A DNA stretch of 64,000 bases from assembly GCA_913019965.1 (NCBI GenBank), contig CAJVZR010000003.1, positions 1 through 64,000 of the forward strand. Reading direction: 5' to 3'. The position numbers and the translations under genes are program-made. Below the pieces are notes generated by a model. That model searched no databases and was not told where the DNA came from. It was given only the letters and a program-made list of their open reading frames with translations. Of this stretch, positions 28,556 through 37,100 are shown one piece after another (the stretch's first letter is position 1; each line of letters opens with the position of its first letter). The stretch comes from an uncultured Oleispira sp. Its GTDB lineage: Bacteria > Pseudomonadota > Gammaproteobacteria > Pseudomonadales > Oceanobacteraceae.

Positions 28556-29809
28556 TTAGCTAACGGCTTCTGTATTGCGATTGGTTAACAGATCTATTTC
28601 TGCTGATAAGCTACGTTGATTGTCATTGAAGAACTGCTGTAATTCGGCACATGACTCTTGCTCAAAACCTTTACTGACCTGGCTTTTAAGTTTAACGAGT
28701 AGTAAATTGAGATTTAATTTAGAGGTTTTGAATTCGGACTGTTCAGTTAATATATTTAACCAAATCACATCGTCTTTGGCTGGGATTTTATTCGCTTTAG
28801 GTTCGCTATCAATATTCTCAGCTATCTTTTTGATGGATATCAGTTCATTGCGTAAGCTCGCCAAATTTTTCTTAAGATACTTCATTAGCTCAATAACGAT
28901 GTCTCGTTTTTCTGAGCTAGAAAGATCTTGTCTATATAATCCCTTTAAGCGCGATATATACAGATTGAACGCAAGATTTGAAGACATTAGAGAAAACTTC
29001 TCAGTCAATATGCTGTCCCAGACTGGGTGAGTTGGAGTGAGTTTTGTTGAACTCTTATTATTGTTAATCGGTTTATTCAATGGATTAACGTGCTGTTCTT
29101 TCTTTGCCCCAACTTGCTGATATTCGCTGGTTAAATTCGCTTTGTTTTTAATGAAGAATGCACGCAGTGTCGATACGGATTCTTGTAAAGAATGGCTATC
29201 ATTATCGTTTATTTCATTTAATTCTAATTTATGCAGCAGCATGCGTAACGGTGTTACGTTAGTTTTTAATGGTAATTCACGTTTAATAATTTTAATCCAA
29301 ATAGGATCAGTTTCTAAAGGTAATAAGTTACTGGTGGTTTCGGTGATTTGCGAGTTTTCATTATCCAGTATGAGCTTGGTAATTTCAGCGACTTCTAAGC
29401 CGGTTAATGTTGAGATGGTTTCAGCATCCAGCTTTTTACCATGAGCAAATAGAATAACGTCTTCAAATTGTTTTGTATGGTTCTTCTGCACCGAGCCCAA
29501 GAAAGCAGGACAAATTAATTTTGTTAAGCGCTCAAAATTAGCGGCCGTACTTTTGAATTCAATTATGGTATTGAAACGGCCAAATTTTATATGCTTCCAA
29601 CGATAAGTATTAGGTCGAGTACTGCTTTTAAAACGTGAAGCGATTGTTTTGTTTTTATTACTTATCTCATCTAACTGAATGGTAAATATTTCGTTTTCAT
29701 CATCAAGTTTCATATCTTTGATGTAATAGGGAGAATAGATGCCGAGGAAATTTTCGATGTCGCGGGTACGTAATTTGTCCAAAACGAATTCCTTGTGATG
29801 AGTGTCCAT
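28556..29809 (-). CDS. Unrecognised protein with threefold internal repeat
   Basis: A 417-residue cytosolic protein. Residues 1-150 form a unique N-terminal part that includes an Arg/Lys-rich segment and ends in a helix-turn-helix-like stretch (DAETISTLTGLEVAEITKLI). The rest has three related blocks at about 168-230, 261-323 and 347-407, each with the pattern P/D-x-x/I-W-x-x-I-[I/L]-[K/T]-x-E, then N-x-x-L-x-x-x-L-x-[K/R]-L and a final block of helix ending in N-[R/L]-x-[S/T/R]-x-E. The linkers are Asn/Lys-rich. No family was recognised. It may bind a partner repeatedly or act as an adaptor. It is divergent from the cNMP/aldehyde dehydrogenase fusion. Confidence 0.6.
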   Translation of the reverse strand: MDTHHKEFVLDKLRTRDIENFLGIYSPYYIKDMKLDDENEIFTIQLDEISNKNKTIASRFKSSTRPNTYRWKHIKFGRFNTIIEFKSTAANFERLTKLICPAFLGSVQKNHTKQFEDVILFAHGKKLDAETISTLTGLEVAEITKLILDNENSQITETTSNLLPLETDPIWIKIIKRELPLKTNVTPLRMLLHKLELNEINDNDSHSLQESVSTLRAFFIKNKANLTSEYQQVGAKKEQHVNPLNKPINNNKSSTKLTPTHPVWDSILTEKFSLMSSNLAFNLYISRLKGLYRQDLSSSEKRDIVIELMKYLKKNLASLRNELISIKKIAENIDSEPKANKIPAKDDVIWLNILTEQSEFKTSKLNLNLLLVKLKSQVSKGFEQESCAELQQFFNDNQRSLSAEIDLLTNRNTEAVS

Positions 29810-29872
29810 TTATAATGCCATAACTCATCCTTGATGAAAATAATAATCATTCCGTTTTGGCGTATTTCGTGT

Positions 29873-29932
29873 AAGAATTGTATGAATTCTTATAAGAGAA
29901 TGCAATGATATTCTAAAATCTTATAAGAGAAT
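29873..29932. promoter_or_regulatory. Palindrome and paired 14-base direct repeats upstream of the ALDH fusion
   Basis: TCTTATAAGAGAAT occurs at 29888-29901 and again at 29919-29932, exactly 31 bases apart, which places both on the same face of the helix. Each copy contains the perfect palindrome CTTATAAG. The first overlaps a further palindrome, AAGAATT-N5-AATTCTT at 29873-29891. The second copy ends 24 bases before the start codon. They look like operator sites for a regulator of one or both divergent genes. Confidence 0.6.
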
Positions 29933-29955
29933 TCGCTAAATTTAAGGAAGAAGTG

Positions 29956-31710
29956 ATGAATGTTCCAACCGTAGTATCGCTGGCAAAGAGTGAAGTTGAA
30001 CGTTTAACGAAGTATTGTTCACAGAAAAACTATTGCTCTGGCGAGTACGTTTTTAAGCAAGGAGAGCAGCCGAATGGCTGTTTTTATATTTTAGAAGGAC
30101 GACTAGTAACGCAGTATTTTGATCAAGATGTTGATGCCGATATTGATGTTGAAAGTTATGGCACAGGCGATCTGTTAGGGGCTATGAGTCTAGTGTCTGG
30201 GGAAACTAGAGCCATGTCAGTAGTTGCCTTAGAAGATACCACAGTACTGTTTTTATCCGCTGAGAAATTACACAGTCTTGCTGAAATGGATGAGTTAGCA
30301 CATCAGGAGTTTTTTAAGGTATTTAATCATTCATTGATGAATCGATTGAAAAAATCACGTCCTTTGCATCAGCAGTCAGCTTTGAAGCAAGCCAGTATTC
30401 CTGCCGTGGATGCACAAATTGAATTGGCCAAAATGGCACATGAAAAGTTCTTATCATGGTCTGAAGATACGGTTGATGAGATGATCATGCAAATTGCCAA
30501 GAGCATTTATGCGCAAGCACAGACATTAGCCGAGCTTACCCATCAAGAGTCTGGCATGGGCGTTGTAGAGCATAAGGTATTAAAAATTAAATTGGGTTCA
30601 CTGGATGTTGCCGATTCGTTAATCAATAAACCGGGTAATGGGGCAATTGAATTAGAAGCGAATGGTATTGAGCGTGTCTCTATGCCGATTGGTGTTGTAT
30701 TTGGCATGATCCCTATTACCAATCCCGTCGAAACAATCGTCTTTAAAACCTTAATTAGTTTAAAGTCCCGCAATGCGATTGTGATTAGTTCTCACCGCAA
30801 AGGGCGATTAGTCGGTGAGCGTACGGTTGAAATCATTCAGCAAGTTCTTAAGCGTTTTGGCGCCCCTGAAAATCTTGTGCAAACGCCAGAATTGGCCGCT
30901 AATCGCAAAGTCACTAGCGCCTATATGTCGCATGATGATATTAGTATGATTTTGGCTACTGGTGGCCCGTCAATGGTGAAGAGTGCTTACTCTTCAGGAA
31001 CCCCAGCTATTGGTGTTGGTAAAGGAAATGCTCCGGTTTGGATCTGTGATGACTGTGATATTGAGTCAGCGGTGAGCAAGGTTATTAATAGTAAGGCATT
31101 TGATAATGGGGTGGTTTGCGGCAGCGAAAATAATTTGATCCTTGATCAGAAGGTAGTCGATCAATTTTTGCTTCATGCTCAATCCTTTGGGGGTATTATT
31201 CTAACGTCTAGCGAACGTGAGTTATTATTATCAAAGGTTTTTTCTGAGGGGCGTGGTTTACAGCCTGAATTTATTGGCCAGTCTGCAGCTGATATTTGTG
31301 ATGCCGTAGGAATTGAAAGGGATTATGCGATTAAATTAATCTTGGCTGAAGTTCAGCCATACGATTTTGATTCCATTTTACTGCGTGAAAAACTGGCCCC
31401 CATTTTATCTTTTATTAAAAATGTTGATGATAAAATGGCCCTTGATCATGCGTATGAAATTTTAGAGCTTGAAGGTAAGGGGCATACCGCAATTATCCAT
31501 ACCAATAATCAAGATCGGGTGCGTGCTTTCAGCGCGGTTGTACAAGTTAGTCGCGTATTGGTATCTACAGCGGGTACGCAGGGCTGTATTGGCGCTGATA
31601 ATGGGCTAAACCTGTCATGGACCTTAGGTTGTGGAACGATGGGAGGCGGATCGGTAAGTGATAATGTGAGCTATCAGCACTTACAAAATAATAAGCGTAT
31701 TGCTTATTAG
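29956..31710 (+). CDS. Cyclic-nucleotide-binding domain fused to CoA-acylating aldehyde dehydrogenase
   Basis: A 584-residue fusion. Residues about 5-125 are a Crp-type cyclic-nucleotide-binding fold (YVFKQGEQPNGCFYILEGRL, then GTGDLLGAMSLVSGETRAMS). From about 145 the protein is an aldehyde dehydrogenase of the AdhE/EutE acylating group: PIGVVFGMIPITNPVET, GVGKGNAPVWI, the catalytic Cys388 in FDNGVVCGSENN, and the AdhE-like ending LGCGTMGGGSVSDNVSYQHL. The reaction would be aldehyde plus CoA plus NAD to acyl-CoA. There is no alcohol dehydrogenase half and no DNA-binding helix-turn-helix. Control of the enzyme by a nucleotide or related ligand is inferred. ATG 29956 follows AAGGAAG. Confidence 0.85.
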   Translation: MNVPTVVSLAKSEVERLTKYCSQKNYCSGEYVFKQGEQPNGCFYILEGRLVTQYFDQDVDADIDVESYGTGDLLGAMSLVSGETRAMSVVALEDTTVLFLSAEKLHSLAEMDELAHQEFFKVFNHSLMNRLKKSRPLHQQSALKQASIPAVDAQIELAKMAHEKFLSWSEDTVDEMIMQIAKSIYAQAQTLAELTHQESGMGVVEHKVLKIKLGSLDVADSLINKPGNGAIELEANGIERVSMPIGVVFGMIPITNPVETIVFKTLISLKSRNAIVISSHRKGRLVGERTVEIIQQVLKRFGAPENLVQTPELAANRKVTSAYMSHDDISMILATGGPSMVKSAYSSGTPAIGVGKGNAPVWICDDCDIESAVSKVINSKAFDNGVVCGSENNLILDQKVVDQFLLHAQSFGGIILTSSERELLLSKVFSEGRGLQPEFIGQSAADICDAVGIERDYAIKLILAEVQPYDFDSILLREKLAPILSFIKNVDDKMALDHAYEILELEGKGHTAIIHTNNQDRVRAFSAVVQVSRVLVSTAGTQGCIGADNGLNLSWTLGCGTMGGGSVSDNVSYQHLQNNKRIAY

Positions 31711-31726
31711 GTTAATCGTGTGTGAA

Positions 31727-31763
31727 AGCGGCGATATCTTCTAACCAGGAGATACCGCTGTTT
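31727..31763 (+). terminator. Probable terminator after the ALDH fusion
   Basis: Imperfect hairpin: AGCGG pairs with CCGCT and TATCT with AGATA around a loop near 31741-31750, followed by GTTTCTG. The T run is short, so strength is uncertain. Confidence 0.5.
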
Positions 31764-31778
31764 CTGACTGTGATTAGT

Positions 31779-32174
31779 TTAGGTAAAAAATAACCCTAAA
31801 ATGCAAGCAACCCCTAATGCCCAAGCAAGGGTTCTCATCAAGGCGATGTCGGCAATATATAAAGCGCCATATACTACTCGGATGATGATGTAGCTGACGG
31901 CAAGCATATCAATATTATCTTGATTGCCGCCAATTTGATGGGCGATGATCACCGCGGCCATAAAGCCAGGAATGGATTCAAAGGTATTTTGTTGTGCCCA
32001 ATTTGAGCGTTGTTGCCAGCCGGTTAAGCCGTCTAAAAACTTACGGGGAGCATGATTATGTTTCGGTTGAAAGTTACTGGTGAACTTGGCTAACCCTGTG
32101 AATGCAACGGGTAATAAAATGGCGATGAAAACGCACCAGTATGCGATGGTCATAGAGCCTGTTGTGAGTGTCAT
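31779..32174 (-). CDS. MAPEG family membrane protein
   Basis: A 131-residue protein with four membrane helices. The MAPEG pattern is visible: an N-terminal helix, a loop with PRKFLDGLTGWQQRSNWAQQN, and FESIPGFMAAVIIAHQ, then YIIIRVVYGALYIADIALMR. MAPEG members include glutathione-dependent microsomal enzymes; bacterial relatives mostly lack a known substrate. It is a single-gene unit converging on the ALDH fusion. Confidence 0.88.
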   Translation of the reverse strand: MTLTTGSMTIAYWCVFIAILLPVAFTGLAKFTSNFQPKHNHAPRKFLDGLTGWQQRSNWAQQNTFESIPGFMAAVIIAHQIGGNQDNIDMLAVSYIIIRVVYGALYIADIALMRTLAWALGVACILGLFFT

Positions 32175-32230
32175 AGTTCTTCCTTTCAGGTGATTGTTGT
32201 CGTTATTTTTAGGTTTATTTTAATGCACAA

Positions 32231-32254
32231 AAAAGCCACTATGAAAGTGGCTTT
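32231..32254 (-). terminator. Terminator of the Tim44-like gene
   Basis: Stem AAAGCCACT / AGTGGCTTT with a five-base loop. On the minus strand it is followed by a run of six T. It is about 33 bases after the Tim44-like stop. Confidence 0.85.
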
Positions 32255-32286
32255 AATGAATACTCTAATATCAGTAGTACGAATAA

Positions 32287-33171
32287 CTATTCAGCTTCGA
32301 TACCGACGATAACCCAGTCCGCATTTTCAGTACTTAGATCACGCTGTAAGTGCCAGATATCAAAAATGCCATCTTGAGACTTTTCTAGCTCATCTTTGCA
32401 GATACCACGGAAGAGAATACTAATTTCTGCAGAATCACCGGCTTTATCGGCACGGACAATTTCAGCATTAAGATCTAAAATTTCAGTTTGAGGCGGCACC
32501 ATCAATTTATTACGTTGCTGAGATAGTGCGGCGAATAACTCAGGGCTAACGTACTCTTCAATCGTTTCAAGTTCGCCTTTGTTCCAAGACTCCTGCACTG
32601 TGCGGTAGTGATTTAGAGAGCCTTCGATGAAGCCCTGCTGATCAAAACCTTCAGGTAGGTTAAACGGCACGTCATCTTGATTAAAACCTGTAGCCTGAGT
32701 TTCAGGGGCTTCTGGTGCTGGGTTGCTACCTGCATCACGAGGCATTTCAAAACTTTGACGTTGTTGGTTGCCACCTTGGCCTGAGAGGCCTGCCATTGAG
32801 GCTTGCTGCTTAGGACGTGCGCCCATAAAACCTTTAAACAATTTAAAGGCTAAAAATGCTAGCGCGGCCATGATGATCATGTCCATCACTTGTAAGTCTT
32901 CAAAAGCACCGCTGCCCAAAAGTGCAGCGAAAAGTCCACCGGCTAATAATCCGCCCATAAGACCACCCATCATGCCGCCTTTTTTCTGCCCAGCTTGTTT
33001 CTGTTGAGAATTCTTCGCCGGTGCTGCTTTTTTAGAGGCAAAAGGGGATGTTTTAAAGGTCTTACCAAAGCCACCACCGCCAAAACGTTTGGCATCGGCT
33101 TCGCTGACCATGGCAAACATTAAGAAGAAGGCAGTGAAAAGTGTGGCTATTTTGCTGATAGTGGACTTCAT
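32287..33171 (-). CDS. Tim44-like domain protein
   Basis: A 294-residue protein. Signal-like N-terminus (1-27, ending ADA), a Lys/Gly-rich segment, two short hydrophobic helices (MMGGLMGGLLAGGLFAALLG and LQVMDMIIMAALAFLAFKLF) and a C-terminal Tim44-like domain (about 165-294) with EGSLNHYRTVQESWNKGELE and a conserved strand ISILFRGICKDE. The bacterial family is membrane-associated and of unknown function, possibly linked to respiratory or assembly complexes. Composition and architecture match the family. Confidence 0.88.
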   Translation of the reverse strand: MKSTISKIATLFTAFFLMFAMVSEADAKRFGGGGFGKTFKTSPFASKKAAPAKNSQQKQAGQKKGGMMGGLMGGLLAGGLFAALLGSGAFEDLQVMDMIIMAALAFLAFKLFKGFMGARPKQQASMAGLSGQGGNQQRQSFEMPRDAGSNPAPEAPETQATGFNQDDVPFNLPEGFDQQGFIEGSLNHYRTVQESWNKGELETIEEYVSPELFAALSQQRNKLMVPPQTEILDLNAEIVRADKAGDSAEISILFRGICKDELEKSQDGIFDIWHLQRDLSTENADWVIVGIEAE

Positions 33172-33317
33172 AGTAATTTTTGAGTCTCATATTTATTTAA
33201 GAATTGCCAACATGGTAGTTTGTTGGCAAGGGGAGTCAATGGTTTGGAAGGATATTCGTGTCAATAATTGTCTAGAGCTGGATTAGCTGACATTTATCCA
33301 ACGCCTTTAAATAGCCC

Positions 33318-34193
33318 TTATATAGAGCCTTTGTACTGTTGAACTTGATACCCCTTATTTTTAAGCTGTTTCAATAACCCATCTTCACCCACTAGGTGCA
33401 GTGCGCCCACGAGAATAAACTTTTGTTCTGGCTGGCTAATTAAGCGCTCAATCTTAGGGAGCCAGTTATTATTACGTTCAACTAAGAGGCTGCGATAAAC
33501 CTGGGGGTAGTCTTCCATCATCGGCTTAATGCCGGTTTCAAATAGATTTTGACTATTTCCAGAGCGCCAAGCATTACTTAAGGAGGTTAAGTCTTGAGGA
33601 AGATCTTTGATATCGTCCAGGGTTTGTAATATTAGGGCGCTCTCATTGCCTTGGCCCATGGTGGCGATATAGTTAATTTGTTCATCGATACTTTCTAATT
33701 TCGTCACCATCTTGCCATCGGTTCTAGCTTTGTCGCCCATAAAATCATCAACTCCTTGAGCGGTTAAGCCAAATTTTTTCAATTCTTCAAGGCTGATAAT
33801 TAGGCCGATCATTTGTGGTTTAAAGTGCTGTAAACGACCGGTATCGATATTGTTCTTCGACGCATAACGGATTAATCCAGAGTAAGCTTGAGGCGAGAGT
33901 TGATCCGCGAGAATTTGGCCGCTAGGAAGGCTCATTGCCTTGATGAATTTTTGCTGAAATTCTGGGCTGCCAAGTTGATCAATGTCGGTTTCAAATACCA
34001 GCCAGTTAACCTTTTTATAAACTTGTTCAAATTCCTTGGGTAAAGGGTAATCGCTGGGTTTTAACATGTGAAAAGTACCGCCTAAATAGACAGTATTCTT
34101 TCCGTTGCTGACTTGCCAGATGCTAGTTTCAGCATGGCTAGTTAAAGCAAATATAAGAGAAAGCAGAATAAGGGGCTGGCGAATGAGAAGCAT
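33318..34193 (-). CDS. TraB/GumN family protein
   Basis: A 291-residue exported protein with signal peptide 1-21. The family opening is IWQVSNGKNTVYLGGTFHML, followed by VFETDIDQL; the conserved glutamates and the final KFILVGALHLVGEDGLL are present. TraB/GumN proteins are thought to be related to Tiki-type metalloproteases, with GxxH and E as metal ligands (GGTFH and GALHL here). The substrate is unknown. It follows a strong terminator and so has its own promoter. Confidence 0.9.
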   Translation of the reverse strand: MLLIRQPLILLSLIFALTSHAETSIWQVSNGKNTVYLGGTFHMLKPSDYPLPKEFEQVYKKVNWLVFETDIDQLGSPEFQQKFIKAMSLPSGQILADQLSPQAYSGLIRYASKNNIDTGRLQHFKPQMIGLIISLEELKKFGLTAQGVDDFMGDKARTDGKMVTKLESIDEQINYIATMGQGNESALILQTLDDIKDLPQDLTSLSNAWRSGNSQNLFETGIKPMMEDYPQVYRSLLVERNNNWLPKIERLISQPEQKFILVGALHLVGEDGLLKQLKNKGYQVQQYKGSI

Positions 34194-34213
34194 AAATCCT
34201 AAAACCTAGGCAT

Positions 34214-34250
34214 AAAAAAACCAGTCTAGCATACTTGCTAAGACCGGTTT
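34214..34250 (-). terminator. Terminator of the metG unit
   Basis: Stem of about 13 pairs formed by AACCAGTCTAGCA and TGCTAAGACCGGTT with one mismatch and bulge. The minus strand shows seven T after it. It ends transcription from metG and the ART-like gene. Confidence 0.87.
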
Positions 34251-34281
34251 CATTGATATCAGTTTCAAAGGTGTGTGCTGA

Positions 34282-34884
34282 TTAAGAGTTTTCAGCAATC
34301 ACTTCAATGAATTTCCCTGGGATGTAGTCGTTGGTATACGCTAAACCTAAACGGTTTAGGTAGATCATACGATCCGCTTCTCTTGGGTCAAAGTCATCTA
34401 GATCTTGGCCGTTCGCCGTAAAGATTTCTTTCAGGTGAAGGATATAGGCATTATTAGGTTCCATGATAAGGGCAGCACCGCCTGCATCTGGATTTACCTT
34501 GGCATTATCGTCTTCGTTTAAAGTGATCTTAACAACAACGGGCGTTTCACCTTTCTGGAAGTACAGGTTGCGTGAGTGCGCGCGCTGTTGCGCCCAGAAA
34601 TAAGCCAACTCTTTACTTTGAGTTAAGAAAACCGGATCTTTGCTTTCAAAGGTACGGTTACCAATGGTTTGCAAGGTGCCTTGAGTGCGCTTGATCCAAG
34701 CGGCATCACCACCCCCGTGAAGGCCTTTATTTTTAATGCCTTTCACTAAGCTAGAGGCTGTACCGTGATACCAAACATTGGAAGTGGCAAAGTTGCCTTC
34801 TTCTGACATTAAAGACGCTGCGTCTTTTAAATAATCCGGTGCGCCTTTTGAATTACCCTGTTCGATAGTGTGTTCGTTGCTCAT
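34282..34884 (-). CDS. Putative ADP-ribosyltransferase-fold protein
   Basis: A 200-residue cytosolic protein. WYHGTASSL (His40) followed by a loop and KGL, then VFLTQSKELAYFWAQQRA (about 85-102) and the strand VVVKITLNEDD, matches the early strands of small ADP-ribosyltransferase folds such as rifampin transferase (HGT, then VYFT and an Ala/Trp-rich helix). The catalytic third residue cannot be located with confidence. The gene lies 32 bases downstream of metG and is probably co-transcribed. It could modify a small molecule, tRNA or protein; it has no signal peptide and no obvious antitoxin partner. Confidence 0.55.
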   Translation of the reverse strand: MSNEHTIEQGNSKGAPDYLKDAASLMSEEGNFATSNVWYHGTASSLVKGIKNKGLHGGGDAAWIKRTQGTLQTIGNRTFESKDPVFLTQSKELAYFWAQQRAHSRNLYFQKGETPVVVKITLNEDDNAKVNPDAGGAALIMEPNNAYILHLKEIFTANGQDLDDFDPREADRMIYLNRLGLAYTNDYIPGKFIEVIAENS

Positions 34885-34916
34885 GTGTTTCTCGATTCTC
34901 TAAAAATAGGTCGCTA

Positions 34917-37100
34917 TTAAAGTACGCGCATGCCAGGCTGTGCGCCGTCATGGGGTTCTAAGATCCACAAGTCGCTGCCACCCGGGCCTGCCGCCAGTAC
35001 CATGCCTTCCGACATGCCAAATTTCATTTTACGTGGGGCTAGGTTAGCCACTACGATCGTTAATTTACCTTCAAGATCTTCTGGCTGATAAGCCGCTTTG
35101 ATCCCTGAAAATACGTTACGCGTTTCGCCGTTACCTATGTCTAGGGTGAGCTGCAATAATTTATCAGCGCCTTCAACGTGGTCGGCTTTTACAATTTTTG
35201 CGATACGTAGATCTACTTTGGCGAAATCATCAAACTGAATTTCGTCGGCGATGACTTCGTTTCCGTCTTCTCGTAGCTTTGGCGCGTTGGCTAATTGTTC
35301 AGCGGCGCGGCGTTCTTTTTCAAGTTTTCTACGTTCTTTATTGCTCAGCTTCTTTTCTTCAACCGGTTCAGCAGGTTCTTCTTCAACCGCTTCGCCGTTC
35401 AAGATTGCTTCTTTGCGTAAGTCATCTTTGGTTTCTTCTAAGATGGCTTCTACGTGTTTCAATTCAGCACGGCCTAGCATGGGCTTAAACTTGTTGATCT
35501 CGTGATCCAATAAGATATTGGTGCGCGCTTCCCAATTTAAAGAGTCTAGATTCAAGAAAGCTTGTGTCTTTTCTGCAATGTCCGGCAGAACAGGGGCAAG
35601 ATAGGTGATCAGCTGGCGGAATAAGTTAATCGCAACCGAGCATACCTCAACAACTTCTTGCTGACGGCCTTCTTCTTTGTTCATCGCCCACGGGGCTTTT
35701 TCTTGAATGTATTCGTTAGCGCGATCAGCTAGGGTCATGATTTCTTTCATGGCTTTGCCGAATTCACGGTTTTCGTATAATTCTGCGATCACATCACCTT
35801 GGTCGATGAAGTGCTGAACCATTTCCTGCTCGACGCAGTTGCCGCTTAGTTTGCCGCCCGCTTTGAAAACAAAGTTGCCGGTACGGCTAGCGATGTTAAC
35901 CAATTTGTTTACTAGGTCGCTATTAACGCGCTGTACGAAGTCTTCAAGGTTAAGATCGAAGTCGTCTACCTTGTTGCTTAATTTAGCGGCAAAGTAGTAA
36001 CGTAAATAGGTTGGGTTTAAATGATTTAAGAAGGTACGGCCTTTAATAAAAGTACCACGAGACTTCGACATTTTTTCGCCGTTTACCGTTACGAAACCAT
36101 GAGCGTTTACTGCTGTTGGTGTGCGGTAATCCGCTGCGGTTAACATTGCAGGCCAGAATAGGGCGTGGAAGTTGATGATGTCTTTACCGATGAAGTGATA
36201 GATCTCAGTATCATTCTCTCCATTAGGGCCGGGCTTCCAGTATTCATCAAAGTTCAGCCCACGTGCCTTACCTTCGTCGCTTTCGCACAGGTTTTTAAAG
36301 CTGGCCATGTAGCCAATCGGTGCATCCAGCCATACGTAGAAGTATTTGCCTGGGGCATCTGGGATTTCAAAACCAAAATAGGGTGCATCACGGCTAATGT
36401 CCCATTCTTGCAAACCAGAATCTAACCATTCGGCTAGCTTGTTGGCGACTTCGTCTTGCAAGGTGCCTGAGCGAGTCCAATCTTGTAGGAACTCTTGGAA
36501 GTCAGGCAGTTTGAAGAAGTAGTGTTCGGATTCTTTTTCGACTGGGGTCGCACCAGAAATCGTAGAGAACGGTTTGATCAATTCCGCAGGGGTATAAGTT
36601 GCGCCACAGCTTTCGCAGTTATCGCCATACTGGTCTTCAGCATTACATTTAGGGCATTGGCCTTTGACATAGCGGTCGGCTAAGAATAATTCTTTCTTTG
36701 GATCATAAAGCTGTTTAATTTTGCGAACGGCAATGTGGCCTTTATCGCGGCAAGCTTTGTAGATTTCAGCGCTTAATTCGCGGTTCTCTTCCGAGTGGGT
36801 CGAGTGGAAGTTATCGAAGTTCACTTGGAAGTCTGCGAAATCGGCTTCGTGTTCAGCTTTGACGTTAGCGATCTGTTGTTCTGGAGTTAAGCCTTCTTTT
36901 TCCGCGCGCAACATGATGGCGGTACCGTGAGCATCATCGGCACAAACGTAGGTACATTGGTGTCCACGTGCTTTTTGGAAGCGTACCCAGATATCAGTTT
37001 GGATATATTCCAACAAATGGCCAAGGTGGATTGAGCCATTGGCGTAGGGAAGTGCGCTGGTTACCAGTATCTTACGGCTTTTGGATGCTTGATCAGTCAT
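34917..37100 (-). CDS. metG: Methionyl-tRNA synthetase
   Basis: A 727-residue class I synthetase that charges tRNA-Met. The HIGH motif reads HLGH ([11 protein letters not shown]) and KMSKS is intact ([11 protein letters not shown]). The zinc knuckle is [19 protein letters not shown]. After the anticodon-binding domain comes a Glu/Lys-rich linker (about 575-615) and a C-terminal Trbp111-type tRNA-binding domain ([11 protein letters not shown]), which mediates dimerisation. Length is slightly above the E. coli enzyme because of the linker. Confidence 0.98.
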   Translation of the reverse strand: MTDQASKSRKILVTSALPYANGSIHLGHLLEYIQTDIWVRFQKARGHQCTYVCADDAHGTAIMLRAEKEGLTPEQQIANVKAEHEADFADFQVNFDNFHSTHSEENRELSAEIYKACRDKGHIAVRKIKQLYDPKKELFLADRYVKGQCPKCNAEDQYGDNCESCGATYTPAELIKPFSTISGATPVEKESEHYFFKLPDFQEFLQDWTRSGTLQDEVANKLAEWLDSGLQEWDISRDAPYFGFEIPDAPGKYFYVWLDAPIGYMASFKNLCESDEGKARGLNFDEYWKPGPNGENDTEIYHFIGKDIINFHALFWPAMLTAADYRTPTAVNAHGFVTVNGEKMSKSRGTFIKGRTFLNHLNPTYLRYYFAAKLSNKVDDFDLNLEDFVQRVNSDLVNKLVNIASRTGNFVFKAGGKLSGNCVEQEMVQHFIDQGDVIAELYENREFGKAMKEIMTLADRANEYIQEKAPWAMNKEEGRQQEVVEVCSVAINLFRQLITYLAPVLPDIAEKTQAFLNLDSLNWEARTNILLDHEINKFKPMLGRAELKHVEAILEETKDDLRKEAILNGEAVEEEPAEPVEEKKLSNKERRKLEKERRAAEQLANAPKLREDGNEVIADEIQFDDFAKVDLRIAKIVKADHVEGADKLLQLTLDIGNGETRNVFSGIKAAYQPEDLEGKLTIVVANLAPRKMKFGMSEGMVLAAGPGGSDLWILEPHDGAQPGMRVL

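Noticed and set aside
36165..36683. Plus-strand open frames inside metG
   Set aside because: They are shadows of the strongly conserved metG gene and have no independent start signals.
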